Of a DNA stretch of 64,000 nt, positions 33,897 through 43,159 are shown in pieces. The notes beneath the pieces were generated by a model. It saw only the letters and a program-made list of their open reading frames with translations. It was not told the DNA's origin and did not search any database. The stretch is taken from the NCBI GenBank assembly GCA_028709785.1, contig JAQUTK010000007.1:1-64000 (forward strand), read 5' to 3'. Numbering within the stretch: the first letter of the stretch is position 1; the number at the start of each line of letters is the position of its first letter. The position numbers and the translations under genes are program-made. The DNA comes from Bacteroidales bacterium. Its GTDB lineage: Bacteria; Bacteroidota; Bacteroidia; Bacteroidales; JAQUTK01.

Positions 33897-35549
33897 TTAA
33901 TTTACCCAATTCTCCATATCTTCATCTACTGTAGAGATGGTGGAGATACCAAAATTTTCAACCAATACTGAAGCTACGTTTGGTGATAAGAATGCCGGGA
34001 GTGTCGGTCCGAGGTGAATATTCTTCACTCCCAGGCTCAGCAACGCGAGCAACACAATCACTGCCTTCTGTTCATACCATGCAATATTGTAAACGATAGG
34101 TAGGTCATTAATATTATCCAAACCGAATACTTCTTTTAATTTTAATGCGATTAGTGCCAGTGAATAGCTGTCATTACACTGTCCGGCATCAAGTACACGG
34201 GGAATTCCATTGATAGATCCGAGCGGCAACTTGTTGTAACGGTACTTGGCACAACCTGCCGTGAGGATAACGGTGTCTGTCGGCAATTCATTTGCAAACT
34301 CCGTATAGTAGTCGCGATTTTTCATGCGGCCATCACATCCGGCCATCACCACAAACTTACGGATCGCTCCACTCTTCACGGCATCCACTACCTGTCCGGC
34401 GAGCTCCATCACCTGATGGTAGGCAAATCCGCCAATAATCTCTCCTGTCTCGATCTCTGTCGGAGATGCGCAGGTCTTTGCCTGAGCAATGATCTCCGAG
34501 AAATCTTTCTGTCCACCTTCAGCACGTGCCGGAACATGTTTGAAACCGGGATATCCTGCCGAATTGGTCGTATAGATACGATCTTTGTAGGTTGCACCTG
34601 ACAAAGGAGGAACAATACAGTTGGTCGTAAACAACACCGGACCATTAAATGATTCAAACTCTTCCCGTTGTTTCCACCAGGCATTCCCATAGTTTCCGGC
34701 AAAATGTGCGTATTTCTTGAATGCGGGATAGTAATTGGCAGGAAGCATTTCGCTGTGGGTATAAACATCCACTCCTGTTCCCTCGGTCTGTTTGAGCAGT
34801 TCTTCCATGTCTTTCAGATCGTGCCCACTGATGAGAATTGCCGGATTGTTGCGTACACCGATATTAACATGAGTCATCTCGGGATAACCGTATGAAGTTG
34901 TATTTGCCTTGTCCAGCAATGCCATAGCCTTTACGCCATACTCACCGGTCTTCAAGACCAGTGCCACCAGTTCGTCTACCGTTTTCTTTTCTGTTACAGC
35001 AGCCAGAGAACTCTGCATGAAACAATGTATATCTTCGTCGTCAAATCCGAGATGCATGGCATGTTCGGTATAAGCAGCCATACCTTTCAAACCATAGACA
35101 ACAAGTTCTTTTAGCGAGCGGATATCCGCATTTGCTTCGCGTAGCACACCTACTGTAGCGGCTTTACCGGCAAATGATTCTTCGCCTCCATTCCAGATGA
35201 TCTCGTCCACGATCGGCAGTTCGATGCCATTCAGTCGGGCCTCTGCGATCAGTTCGTTGCGAAGTTTCAACCCGTTGACTACTCTCTTGTGGATGCTCTC
35301 TACATCAAAGTTGGCATTTGTGATTGTAGAGAAGAGTCCGTCAGTGACAAATTCATTGACTGAAGCCGGGATGGTCGTCACCTCGCGTAAGCGACTGGCA
35401 GCAATCGATACTCCCCGTAACACAAAGAGAAGCAAATCCATTTCGGCAGCAGTGACATCGTCTTTTCCACATACTCCTTTTACTGTACATCCAGTGCCTC
35501 TTGATGCTTCCTGACACTGAAAACAAAACATTTTACTGTCCATATCCAT
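33897..35549 (-). CDS. hcp: Hybrid cluster protein (hydroxylamine / NO reductase)
   Basis: 550 residues. The N-terminal iron-sulfur ligands Cys9, 12, 21 and 27 ([19 protein letters not shown]) are followed by the hybrid-cluster region with [19 protein letters not shown]-like sequence, [20 protein letters not shown] and [13 protein letters not shown]. Hcp detoxifies nitric oxide or hydroxylamine in anaerobes. ATG codons at 35549 and 35543 are both possible starts. It is divergent from a Crp/Fnr-type gene, and a palindrome lies upstream (35616-35631). Confidence 0.96.
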   Translation of the reverse strand: MDMDSKMFCFQCQEASRGTGCTVKGVCGKDDVTAAEMDLLLFVLRGVSIAASRLREVTTIPASVNEFVTDGLFSTITNANFDVESIHKRVVNGLKLRNELIAEARLNGIELPIVDEIIWNGGEESFAGKAATVGVLREANADIRSLKELVVYGLKGMAAYTEHAMHLGFDDEDIHCFMQSSLAAVTEKKTVDELVALVLKTGEYGVKAMALLDKANTTSYGYPEMTHVNIGVRNNPAILISGHDLKDMEELLKQTEGTGVDVYTHSEMLPANYYPAFKKYAHFAGNYGNAWWKQREEFESFNGPVLFTTNCIVPPLSGATYKDRIYTTNSAGYPGFKHVPARAEGGQKDFSEIIAQAKTCASPTEIETGEIIGGFAYHQVMELAGQVVDAVKSGAIRKFVVMAGCDGRMKNRDYYTEFANELPTDTVILTAGCAKYRYNKLPLGSINGIPRVLDAGQCNDSYSLALIALKLKEVFGLDNINDLPIVYNIAWYEQKAVIVLLALLSLGVKNIHLGPTLPAFLSPNVASVLVENFGISTISTVDEDMENWVN

Positions 35550-35586
35550 TTGTATTTAATGATGATTACTTATTCTGAATCTGACG

Positions 35587-35631
35587 CAAAGATCGGAGTT
35601 AGTGCATAGGCAAACTGTATCATTTGTTACA
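35587..35631 (-). promoter_or_regulatory. hcp promoter with Crp/Fnr-type palindrome
   Basis: TGTATCATTTGTTACA (35616-35631) is a 16-bp near-palindrome with TGTA/TACA arms. A minus-strand GATCTTTG (35587-35594), one mismatch from TAnnTTTG, puts the site centre about 42 nt upstream of the probable start, the class II activator position. Confidence 0.55.
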
Positions 35632-35752
35632 TCACACCTTTAAAAAATGTTATTAATCAAGGAGGAGCTTCATATGGGTTAAAGATAAACTTATTATTTG
35701 TACTTTTGTCTGATCATAAGTTTATTATATGGCCTAATTATACGGAAAGGCA

Positions 35753-36418
35753 ATGACCGAAATATCCACTAAGACTCCTCTCTTTCAAGGACTTTCAACC
35801 GCTGAACTCTCAAAAATACTGGCAGAAACGCCGCACAGTATCCGTACCTACGATATGGGTGATCCGGTTGCGCTGCAAGGAACCGTGTGCAATCGGTTGA
35901 TGGTCGTGCTTGATGGCATCGTAGAGGCTCAGATGGTGAGTGAAACCGGCAAACAGATTGTCATTGAAAGAATTCAAACAGGCAATCTACTTGCTCCTGC
36001 ATTCATTTATGCGCGTGATAATCGTTATCCGGTTTCTATTGTGGCTGCCACTAAGTGTTCCATATTGAATATTCAGAAAGATACGTTCAGCCTGCTCATG
36101 CAACGGGAGGTTCGCATTCTTACTAATTTCCTTATGTTGATCTCTGAGCGAAGTAATTTTCTGAGTAAAAAGGTGTCTTTCTTTGCTTTCAAGAGTATCC
36201 GGGGCAAACTGGCGAGCTTTCTTCTTTCACAACCTGTTGACAAAGGCGTGATTCTCCTTAAAGAGTCACAACAGAGCATTGCCGATCGCTTTGGTATTGC
36301 CCGTCCTTCGCTGGCCCGTGCATTGGGCGAACTTGCTGAGGAAGGGCTGATCAAGGTGAACCACCGTTCCATAGAAATACTCAACCCTGAGGGACTTCAC
36401 AAAATTTCTGAAACATAA
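35753..36418 (+). CDS. Crp/Fnr-family transcriptional regulator (HcpR-like by context)
   Basis: 221 residues. A cyclic-nucleotide-binding-type beta-barrel (about 10-125) precedes a dimer helix and a helix-turn-helix (QQSIADRFGIARPSLARALG). It lacks the Cys cluster of oxygen-sensing Fnr. Divergent placement beside hcp suggests it activates hcp in response to nitrosative stress, as HcpR does in related Bacteroidales. The gene for a GT51 enzyme starts 12 nt after it. Confidence 0.85.
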   Translation: MTEISTKTPLFQGLSTAELSKILAETPHSIRTYDMGDPVALQGTVCNRLMVVLDGIVEAQMVSETGKQIVIERIQTGNLLAPAFIYARDNRYPVSIVAATKCSILNIQKDTFSLLMQREVRILTNFLMLISERSNFLSKKVSFFAFKSIRGKLASFLLSQPVDKGVILLKESQQSIADRFGIARPSLARALGELAEEGLIKVNHRSIEILNPEGLHKISET

Positions 36419-36430
36419 TTTTTTCATCCT

Positions 36431-38419
36431 ATGCTTCGTAAAATAAAGATCGTAGTAATCTCTTCTCTCTTTTTATTTCTCTTACTTGTTATTGGGGTGT
36501 ACGCATTGAGAAATACGTTGCTCAATTGCTATGTATCGGGTAAGACGCAATCGCTGTCTGCTTCTTTCGGATTGGCGATCCATTACGAAAAACTAGCGAT
36601 GAATGGTGTTCGTACTATTCAGCTCAATGGTCTGACGGTGGTTCCTCAGCAAAGGGACACACTCCTACAGCTTCATCAACTGGAGGTCAAATTGGATTTT
36701 TGGTCGCTTCTTGGACTGCATATCAATGTATCTGAAGTCAATGCCGACGGATTGAACGTGAGCTTTGTCAAAGGAGACTCTTTGTCAAATTATGACTTCT
36801 TGTTTAAAGCGAAGAAGGAGAATACTGATATTTTGGAGGAGGAAAATGAGAGTGACTTCTCTGATCGCGCTGAACGGATGCTCCATCTGGCATTTGGTTT
36901 TCTTCCATCCAACGGAGAGATGAAAGGAATAAGAGTTACACACACCAAAGGAGACACTGTGACTGCTATAGGGATGGACTCTCTGATCGTTTCCAACAAC
37001 ATCTTTAATGGTACGGTGACGGTTACAGAAAAGCAGGTAAGCGGACGTTGGACTATCAGCGGTACTATTGATAACAAAGAAAAGAATGTGATGATGAAGA
37101 TCTGTTCGGCAACGAACGGAAAGGTGCAACTGCCGTATATTGGAAACTATTACAATGCAGGCATCTCTTTTGACACACTCGCCTTCAGTCTTGCCGAGTC
37201 ACGTAAAGATGAGCTGCTTCACCTGCAAGGAAAGGCAGAGGTCAGTGGATTAAGCGTCTTTCACCAGACACTTTCTCCGGACACAATCGATCTGAACGAG
37301 GCGCGTTTCAACTATCTTGTGCATATTAGCAAGGAGTACATCGAACTGGATAGTGCTACTACAGTACTGTGTAACAAACTGAAATTCAATCCCTATATCC
37401 GTGCCGAAAGAAAAGGGAAATGGCATCTCACTGCTTCAGTCAATAAACCCATGTTTAATTCGCAGGAACTATTCAGTTCGCTCCCCGGAGGACTCTTCAG
37501 TAATCTTGACGGAATACGTTCGGAAGGCAGACTCGGCTACCATTTCTTCTTTGATGTGGATATGAACAAGGTCGACAGTCTGCGACTGGAGTCTGAAGTT
37601 ACTACCGATCATTTCCGGATCCGTCAATATGGAGCTGTGGATCTGAGGAAGATGAATGCACCCTTCATCTATACGGCTTATGAACAGGGAGAGCCCGTTC
37701 GCTCTTTTGAAGTGGGTCCGGGCAATCCCGGTTTTGTACCATTGGATTCTATTTCTCCACTGCTACAAATGTCGGTGCTTCAGTCTGAAGACGGGGAGTT
37801 CTTTTGGCATCGTGGCTTCCGGCTTGATGCAATGCGCGAAGCACTCATCCACGATCTGAAGGTGAAGCGATTCGCACGTGGAGGCAGCACGATCACCATG
37901 CAGCTCGTCAAAAATGTATTTCTGAACAGAAAAAAGAACATTGCCCGAAAGGTAGAAGAATCTATCCTGGTATGGCTCATTGAGAATGGTGGTCTCACCA
38001 CCAAGGACCGGATGTTTGAGGTCTATCTAAATATAGCAGAATGGGGGCCAAATGTCTATGGAGCAAAGGAAGCCTCTGAATTCTATTTTGCCAAACAGCC
38101 TTCACAACTATCGGTTGAAGAGGCGATCTTTATGGCCTCCATCATTCCCAAGCCGAAACGTTTCCGTGGTTCCTTTACACCCGATATGCGGCTCCGTGAG
38201 AGTCTCTCCGGTTATTACCGTTTGTTGGCTCAGCGACTCGCGATCAAGGGACTGATCAGTGAGGAGGAAGCAGCGGCAATCAATCCACAGGTGGTGCTCA
38301 GAGGAAGAGCAACGGAAACCTTCCTGCAACCGACAGACACGGTACTAATGCCCCTTTCCGACATTTCTTTTCCGCTCACATCAGACACCCTGCAAACAAA
38401 AGCAATTGCTCCGAAATAG
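36431..38419 (+). CDS. GT51 peptidoglycan glycosyltransferase, no transpeptidase domain
   Basis: 662 residues. One N-terminal membrane anchor (about 8-25), an AsmA-like exported region (about 30-430), then a GT51 domain with SEDGEFFWHRGF (catalytic Glu453), GGSTITMQLVKNVFL, RKVEESILVWLIE and YLNIAEWGPNVYG. The penicillin-binding transpeptidase half of class A PBPs is absent. It polymerises lipid II glycan chains. The long AsmA-like region is an unusual addition compared with short MtgA enzymes. Its start 12 nt after the regulator suggests co-transcription. Confidence 0.85.
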   Translation: MLRKIKIVVISSLFLFLLLVIGVYALRNTLLNCYVSGKTQSLSASFGLAIHYEKLAMNGVRTIQLNGLTVVPQQRDTLLQLHQLEVKLDFWSLLGLHINVSEVNADGLNVSFVKGDSLSNYDFLFKAKKENTDILEEENESDFSDRAERMLHLAFGFLPSNGEMKGIRVTHTKGDTVTAIGMDSLIVSNNIFNGTVTVTEKQVSGRWTISGTIDNKEKNVMMKICSATNGKVQLPYIGNYYNAGISFDTLAFSLAESRKDELLHLQGKAEVSGLSVFHQTLSPDTIDLNEARFNYLVHISKEYIELDSATTVLCNKLKFNPYIRAERKGKWHLTASVNKPMFNSQELFSSLPGGLFSNLDGIRSEGRLGYHFFFDVDMNKVDSLRLESEVTTDHFRIRQYGAVDLRKMNAPFIYTAYEQGEPVRSFEVGPGNPGFVPLDSISPLLQMSVLQSEDGEFFWHRGFRLDAMREALIHDLKVKRFARGGSTITMQLVKNVFLNRKKNIARKVEESILVWLIENGGLTTKDRMFEVYLNIAEWGPNVYGAKEASEFYFAKQPSQLSVEEAIFMASIIPKPKRFRGSFTPDMRLRESLSGYYRLLAQRLAIKGLISEEEAAAINPQVVLRGRATETFLQPTDTVLMPLSDISFPLTSDTLQTKAIAPK

Positions 38420-38438
38420 GATTATTCCGGAGCAATTG
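38403..38438. terminator. Hairpin between convergent genes
   Basis: CAATTGCTCCG (38403-38413) pairs exactly with 38428-38438. The left arm lies in the last codons of the GT51 gene. Short T tracts on both sides; probably serves both genes. Confidence 0.65.
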
Positions 38439-38441
38439 AGT

Positions 38442-40508
38442 TTATTCCTTTAGTATGGCCACCCCCCAGGCAGCGAGGTTGATCTTGTCGTTTGCTGAGT
38501 AGCTCTTACCAGTCAACAAATCAACACCTTTAAACGGCAGATCCACGGCATTATCCGCAGCACTGTAATTAAAGATATAGTGGATCTTCTTACCGTACTG
38601 ATTGACACCTGAACGGATAATCGTTGGGAACGAATATTTGATGGCGGGAAGATCAAGTTTGGCTCTTTCAGCCGCACGTGCCACCAACTTCTCCATACTA
38701 TCTTTGGAAGGAACGGTCGCACTATAGATAAGATGTCCTTTACCAAATGCATTCTCTGTGATACACGGCCACTTACCAAAGAAAGGATGATCGGCATAGG
38801 CTAACGCTTTGGCAGTTTCGGGAATGATGAATTCCATCCAGTTGTCTATTCTACCGGTTAATCCGGCATCATTCGGTTTGAGATTCAACCCATAAATGCT
38901 TGAGTACTCCTGATAATAAAATCCACAAGCTTCACGCAATGGTCCGGGAGCCAATGTGTTGCGAACCGTGGACTCTTCATTGCAATAACCACTCTTATAA
39001 AGCATAACGATTTCACCACCTTGTTTGACAAAGTCACTGATCTTAGTAAGCAACAGATCTGATGCTATATACAAAGGAGGTATAACCAGTAGTTTGTAGT
39101 TACTGAAATCACTCTTTTTGTCGCAGGGGATAATATCCACCTCAATATTTTGCTTGTACAATGCATCATAAACCAGAGATATCGGATAATTATCATTGTT
39201 ACGATAAGGCATGAACTGCAAACCAAAATGGGAATCATGGCTATACAGGATCGCAGCCTTGTTCTCTTTCTTGAGATTGACAAGCTCCTTGCCTATTTTT
39301 TTCAGTTCGCCGGAGGTCTCTTTAAACTCATTGTAGATTCGGTTTGGTTGCTGATCATGACCGAGAATTCCTTTCCAATAGGTCTCCTGTCCGTAATGGA
39401 GTGTCGACCAGTGCCAGTATTCCACCATATTGGAACCGGAGGCCAGATGACTATACACGTTCTGACGCAACTGACCATCATACGGAGGACGCTGATTCTT
39501 ACTGTCCCAACCGATACCTTGCGCATTGGTTTCTGTCACAATGTAATTACCTCCGGTTACGGTGCGCATAAAATCACCTGAATAGGCCACCGTTTCACCA
39601 TCCTGTCCGTCCTGCACATCGTGATAGATATTGATTGCCGGATACTGCATCTGTCTGAAGCTCTCAACCTGATCTACATTGTGAAAGGCATTCATAAAAC
39701 AATGGGTCACAAACTGATCTTTTCGTTTGTACTCATTGACAATATCCACCTGCCAATTGAGGAAGTCGGCCACAGACTTACGATTCCATCGCTCCCATTC
39801 ATTCTTGTACGCCGTACTTGTCACACCATCACGGGTGTAAAGATCCTCCCAGGTATTTACATTCATTCCCCAATAATTCCACCCCCAGGCTTTGTTTAAT
39901 GCCTCGAGATTATTATTGAACTTGTCTTTCAGATAGTTTCTGAAACCATCAAAATAATCGTGGTTATTGATGCCCCGGGCTTCACACTCATTGTCCACCT
40001 GATAGCCGATAATAGCCGGATTCTTGGCATAACGCTCCATCATCTTCCGGATGATCCGCTCGCTGTAAAACAAATAGGTCGGATTGGTAATATCCATGTT
40101 CTGACGGATACCGTAATGGCTTTGATTCCCATTCACCTGTTGGGCAAGAACCTCCGGATGACGTTGTGCCATCCAGGTAGGAATCGAATAGGTCGGTGTA
40201 CCCAAAATGACTTTGATACCCGCTGCGTTGAGTTTTTCAAGGATCCGGTCCATCCATTCAAATTCGAATACCCCTTCCCTTGGCTCAAAAAGTCCCCACG
40301 AAGATTCGCCGATGCGGACAACAGTCAGACCACAATCTTTCATCATCTGAATGTCTTTGTCCAGTCGTTCAGTTGGGTTATACTCGTTGTAATAAGCTGC
40401 TCCATATAAGATATTATCAAATACATATTGTGCGTGAGCAGAGGGAGAAGCGGCAGCAAGAAGTGCCGTAAAGGCTAATCCTTTGAAAAAAGGCTTTAAT
40501 TTACTCAT
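38442..40508 (-). CDS. Exported beta-galactosidase, family GH42
   Basis: 688 residues from ATG at 40508 (MSKLKPFFKGLAFTALLAAA, signal peptide). The longer frame to 40571 starts upstream of the promoter box at 40549-40556, so it is rejected. The GH42 TIM barrel begins YGAAYYNEYNPTERLDKDI; the acid/base is Glu174 in VDNECEARG and the nucleophile Glu326 in VTETNAQG. Trimerisation-type and C-terminal beta domains follow. An export signal is unusual for GH42, which is often cytosolic. Likely substrates are galactosides from plant or host glycans. Confidence 0.9.
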   Translation of the reverse strand: MSKLKPFFKGLAFTALLAAASPSAHAQYVFDNILYGAAYYNEYNPTERLDKDIQMMKDCGLTVVRIGESSWGLFEPREGVFEFEWMDRILEKLNAAGIKVILGTPTYSIPTWMAQRHPEVLAQQVNGNQSHYGIRQNMDITNPTYLFYSERIIRKMMERYAKNPAIIGYQVDNECEARGINNHDYFDGFRNYLKDKFNNNLEALNKAWGWNYWGMNVNTWEDLYTRDGVTSTAYKNEWERWNRKSVADFLNWQVDIVNEYKRKDQFVTHCFMNAFHNVDQVESFRQMQYPAINIYHDVQDGQDGETVAYSGDFMRTVTGGNYIVTETNAQGIGWDSKNQRPPYDGQLRQNVYSHLASGSNMVEYWHWSTLHYGQETYWKGILGHDQQPNRIYNEFKETSGELKKIGKELVNLKKENKAAILYSHDSHFGLQFMPYRNNDNYPISLVYDALYKQNIEVDIIPCDKKSDFSNYKLLVIPPLYIASDLLLTKISDFVKQGGEIVMLYKSGYCNEESTVRNTLAPGPLREACGFYYQEYSSIYGLNLKPNDAGLTGRIDNWMEFIIPETAKALAYADHPFFGKWPCITENAFGKGHLIYSATVPSKDSMEKLVARAAERAKLDLPAIKYSFPTIIRSGVNQYGKKIHYIFNYSAADNAVDLPFKGVDLLTGKSYSANDKINLAAWGVAILKE

Positions 40509-40548
40509 AAAAATCTCTGTTTTCCGGTTGATAAATGGATTTAATACG

Positions 40549-40556
40549 CAAATATA
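40549..40556 (-). promoter_or_regulatory. -7 box of the GH42 gene
   Basis: Minus-strand TATATTTG, a perfect match, 41 nt before the chosen ATG. It decides the start choice of this gene. Confidence 0.65.
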
Positions 40557-40691
40557 CACTTTATCTGACATTCCGCTCTAATCCGGATTAATATTTGTAT
40601 TTCAACTGTTTTTGACTCTTCATCTGTGGTATTCGAAAGGAAATAACGGATCATTCGGCTCTCTTTAGCGAGGGTAAAGAATGTTATTTTG

Positions 40692-40722
40692 TTGCATATC
40701 TGATTATTAATCAGTATATTTG
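40692..40722 (+). promoter_or_regulatory. Promoter of the trehalose gene
   Basis: TTG (40692-40694) and TATATTTG (40715-40722) separated by 20 nt, about 50 nt before the start at 40772. Confidence 0.65.
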
Positions 40723-40771
40723 CAGTTCACCCACACAAAAATAAGGGAATTTCTCAACCAAAACTATCTTT

Positions 40772-43159
40772 ATGAAGCTTTATATTATATCCAATCGACT
40801 TCCTTTAAAAGTATGTAGATCAGACTCCAATGAGTTTCAATTTACACGTAGTGAAGGCGGTCTTACCACCGGTCTTGAATCTGTAACAGGTGGACTGGAA
40901 AAACATTGGATCGGATGGCCTGGTATCTACACAGATAAAGAAGATGAACGGGAAATAATTACAAAACACCTTCTTGCATTTAACTATCATCCCGTCTTTC
41001 TTGAACCAGAACAGATCGAGAACTATTATGAAGGTTATTCCAACAGTACTATCTGGCCGCTCTGTCACTACTTCTTCTCCTTTATTGAATATAAAAGTCA
41101 ATATTGGGAGACTTACAAGCAAGTCAATAAGCTCTTCTCACAAATTTGTAAACTTCATATCAAGCCGGGTGATATCGTATGGGTACAGGATTTTCACTTA
41201 ATGCTCCTGCCAAAGATGTTACGGGGTACCATCAGAAATATCAGTATCGGTTACTTCCACCATATACCATTCCCTTCCTATGAACTTTTTCGCGTACTTC
41301 CTGAGCGTGCTGAAATCCTCCACGGACTATTGGGAGCTGATCTCATTGCCTTTCATACGCACGACTACATGCGTCACTTCGTCAGTGCGACCGAACGGGT
41401 ACTTGATCTTCATTTCAAGCTTGATCAGGTACAGCTGAATAATCGTATCGTATCAGTGGATGCTCTTCCTATGGGAATCAATTACAAGCTCTATCATGAT
41501 GCGGTGCTCAATCCAGAGATTAAGAAGAAAGCGACCGAACTGCGGGCAAATTTGGGTTCAAGCAAGGTTATTCTCTCTGTAGACAGGCTTGACTACAGCA
41601 AAGGAATCCTTCACCGCCTCAGAGGTTTCTCTTTGTTTCTCAAAAATCATCCGGAATACAGGGAAAAAGTGTCACTTGCCATGGTAATTGTTCCGTCAAG
41701 AGATCAGGTAAAAAAATACGCCAGATTGAAAACATCCATTGATAAAGCTATTAGTGAGATCAATGGTGTCTATGCAACGATCAACTGGAATCCTGTCTAT
41801 TACTTCTACCATAGCTTTAGTTTTGAAGAATTGGTTGCGATGTATCACATTGCTGACATTGCATTGGTTACACCTCTGCGCGATGGGATGAATCTTGTGG
41901 CCAAAGAGTATGTGGCTACTCAACGTGATACTCCGGGCGTACTCATCCTGAGTGAAATGGCTGGTGCATCAATCGAACTGAGTGACGCTGTGATTGTAAA
42001 TCCCAATGATATCGGAGAAATAGAAAACGCTATTCTTCAAGCTCTGGAGATACCAGAAGAAGAACAGAGAATACGCATGAATGCCATGCAGGAATACCTC
42101 TCCAAACATACGGTAAACAAGTGGGTAGCAGACTTTCTGTTAGAGCTCCAGAGCGTGAAGAAGCAAAATGAGGCACTAAATAAAAAAACAATCAAAGAAG
42201 ATACGCTCGTTCAGATACGAAGACGATATCATGAGAGTACCCGACGACTACTCATTCTTGACTATGACGGCACACTTGCCGGATTTAAGAATAATCCAGA
42301 CAAAGCTATTCCCACCAAAGAGATGATGGATATTCTGGAACGTCTCTGTAATGACGAAAAGAACCATGTCGTCATCAGTAGTGGACGAAATCATAAGACT
42401 CTTGAAACTTGGTTTGGACACCTCAATCTCACTCTTGCTGCCGAGCATGGTGCATTTTACAAGGAAAAAGGAGAATGGCATGAAAATATTCAAACCATGC
42501 ACTGGGATGAAGAGATTCTTGATACACTACAAAAATTTGTAGACAAGACTCCCCGTTCCAAACTGGAAGTAAAAGAGACTGCACTCGTGTGGCATTATCG
42601 CGAAGTAGATGCCTGGCTTGCCGATTTGCGCGTACAGCAACTCATCAACACGCTGATGACTCCTTGTGCCCGCCACAACCTTCAGATTATGCGCGGAAAT
42701 AAGATTGTAGAATTCAAATCGCCACGTTTCACCAAAGGCTCAGAGGTCCGCAGATTGTTGGAAAAAAGGCAGTATGATTTCATTCTTGCCATGGGCGATG
42801 ATGTGACAGATGAAGATACCTTTCACGAATTGCCCAAAAACGCTTTCACAATAATGATTGGAAGCATTTCTTCTTCCGCCCGTTTCAGCCTGCTGGCACA
42901 AACCGATGTGCTTCCCTTTCTCCGTCTGCTGACACAGATCCGAAAATTACGGTTTGATAAACTTGGATCTCTCAACCTCGTCGGCAAAAAGAAGAGCCGT
43001 ATTAATCAGCGCGAGGTGGGAATAAGCCTGGGGAAAGTTGCCGAGTTGACTCTTGGTGGCAAAGTCAAGATCCTCACTGAAAAGCCCAAGGTGATTGGAA
43101 TAAGAGAGAAGTTCATCAAACAACTTCAACGCCTCCTCTTTCCGTCCCGTTACAAATAG
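40772..43159 (+). CDS. Bifunctional trehalose-6-phosphate synthase / phosphatase
   Basis: 795 residues. Residues 1-480 are a GT20 synthase (VWVQDFHLMLLPKMLR, HIPFPSYELFRVLPE, LSVDRLDYSKGILHRL); 485-725 a HAD-type phosphatase (LDYDGTLAGF with Asp497, SGRNHKTL, GDDVTDEDTF). Together they make trehalose from UDP-glucose and glucose 6-phosphate. Residues 726-795 extend past the normal phosphatase end, are rich in Lys/Arg, and are encoded by the strand opposite the GH15 gene. This tail looks like read-through after loss of the original stop. Confidence 0.93.
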   Translation: MKLYIISNRLPLKVCRSDSNEFQFTRSEGGLTTGLESVTGGLEKHWIGWPGIYTDKEDEREIITKHLLAFNYHPVFLEPEQIENYYEGYSNSTIWPLCHYFFSFIEYKSQYWETYKQVNKLFSQICKLHIKPGDIVWVQDFHLMLLPKMLRGTIRNISIGYFHHIPFPSYELFRVLPERAEILHGLLGADLIAFHTHDYMRHFVSATERVLDLHFKLDQVQLNNRIVSVDALPMGINYKLYHDAVLNPEIKKKATELRANLGSSKVILSVDRLDYSKGILHRLRGFSLFLKNHPEYREKVSLAMVIVPSRDQVKKYARLKTSIDKAISEINGVYATINWNPVYYFYHSFSFEELVAMYHIADIALVTPLRDGMNLVAKEYVATQRDTPGVLILSEMAGASIELSDAVIVNPNDIGEIENAILQALEIPEEEQRIRMNAMQEYLSKHTVNKWVADFLLELQSVKKQNEALNKKTIKEDTLVQIRRRYHESTRRLLILDYDGTLAGFKNNPDKAIPTKEMMDILERLCNDEKNHVVISSGRNHKTLETWFGHLNLTLAAEHGAFYKEKGEWHENIQTMHWDEEILDTLQKFVDKTPRSKLEVKETALVWHYREVDAWLADLRVQQLINTLMTPCARHNLQIMRGNKIVEFKSPRFTKGSEVRRLLEKRQYDFILAMGDDVTDEDTFHELPKNAFTIMIGSISSSARFSLLAQTDVLPFLRLLTQIRKLRFDKLGSLNLVGKKKSRINQREVGISLGKVAELTLGGKVKILTEKPKVIGIREKFIKQLQRLLFPSRYK

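Noticed and set aside
40509-40571. N-terminal extension of the GH42 enzyme
   Set aside because: The extra codons include the TATATTTG promoter box and would hide the signal peptide.
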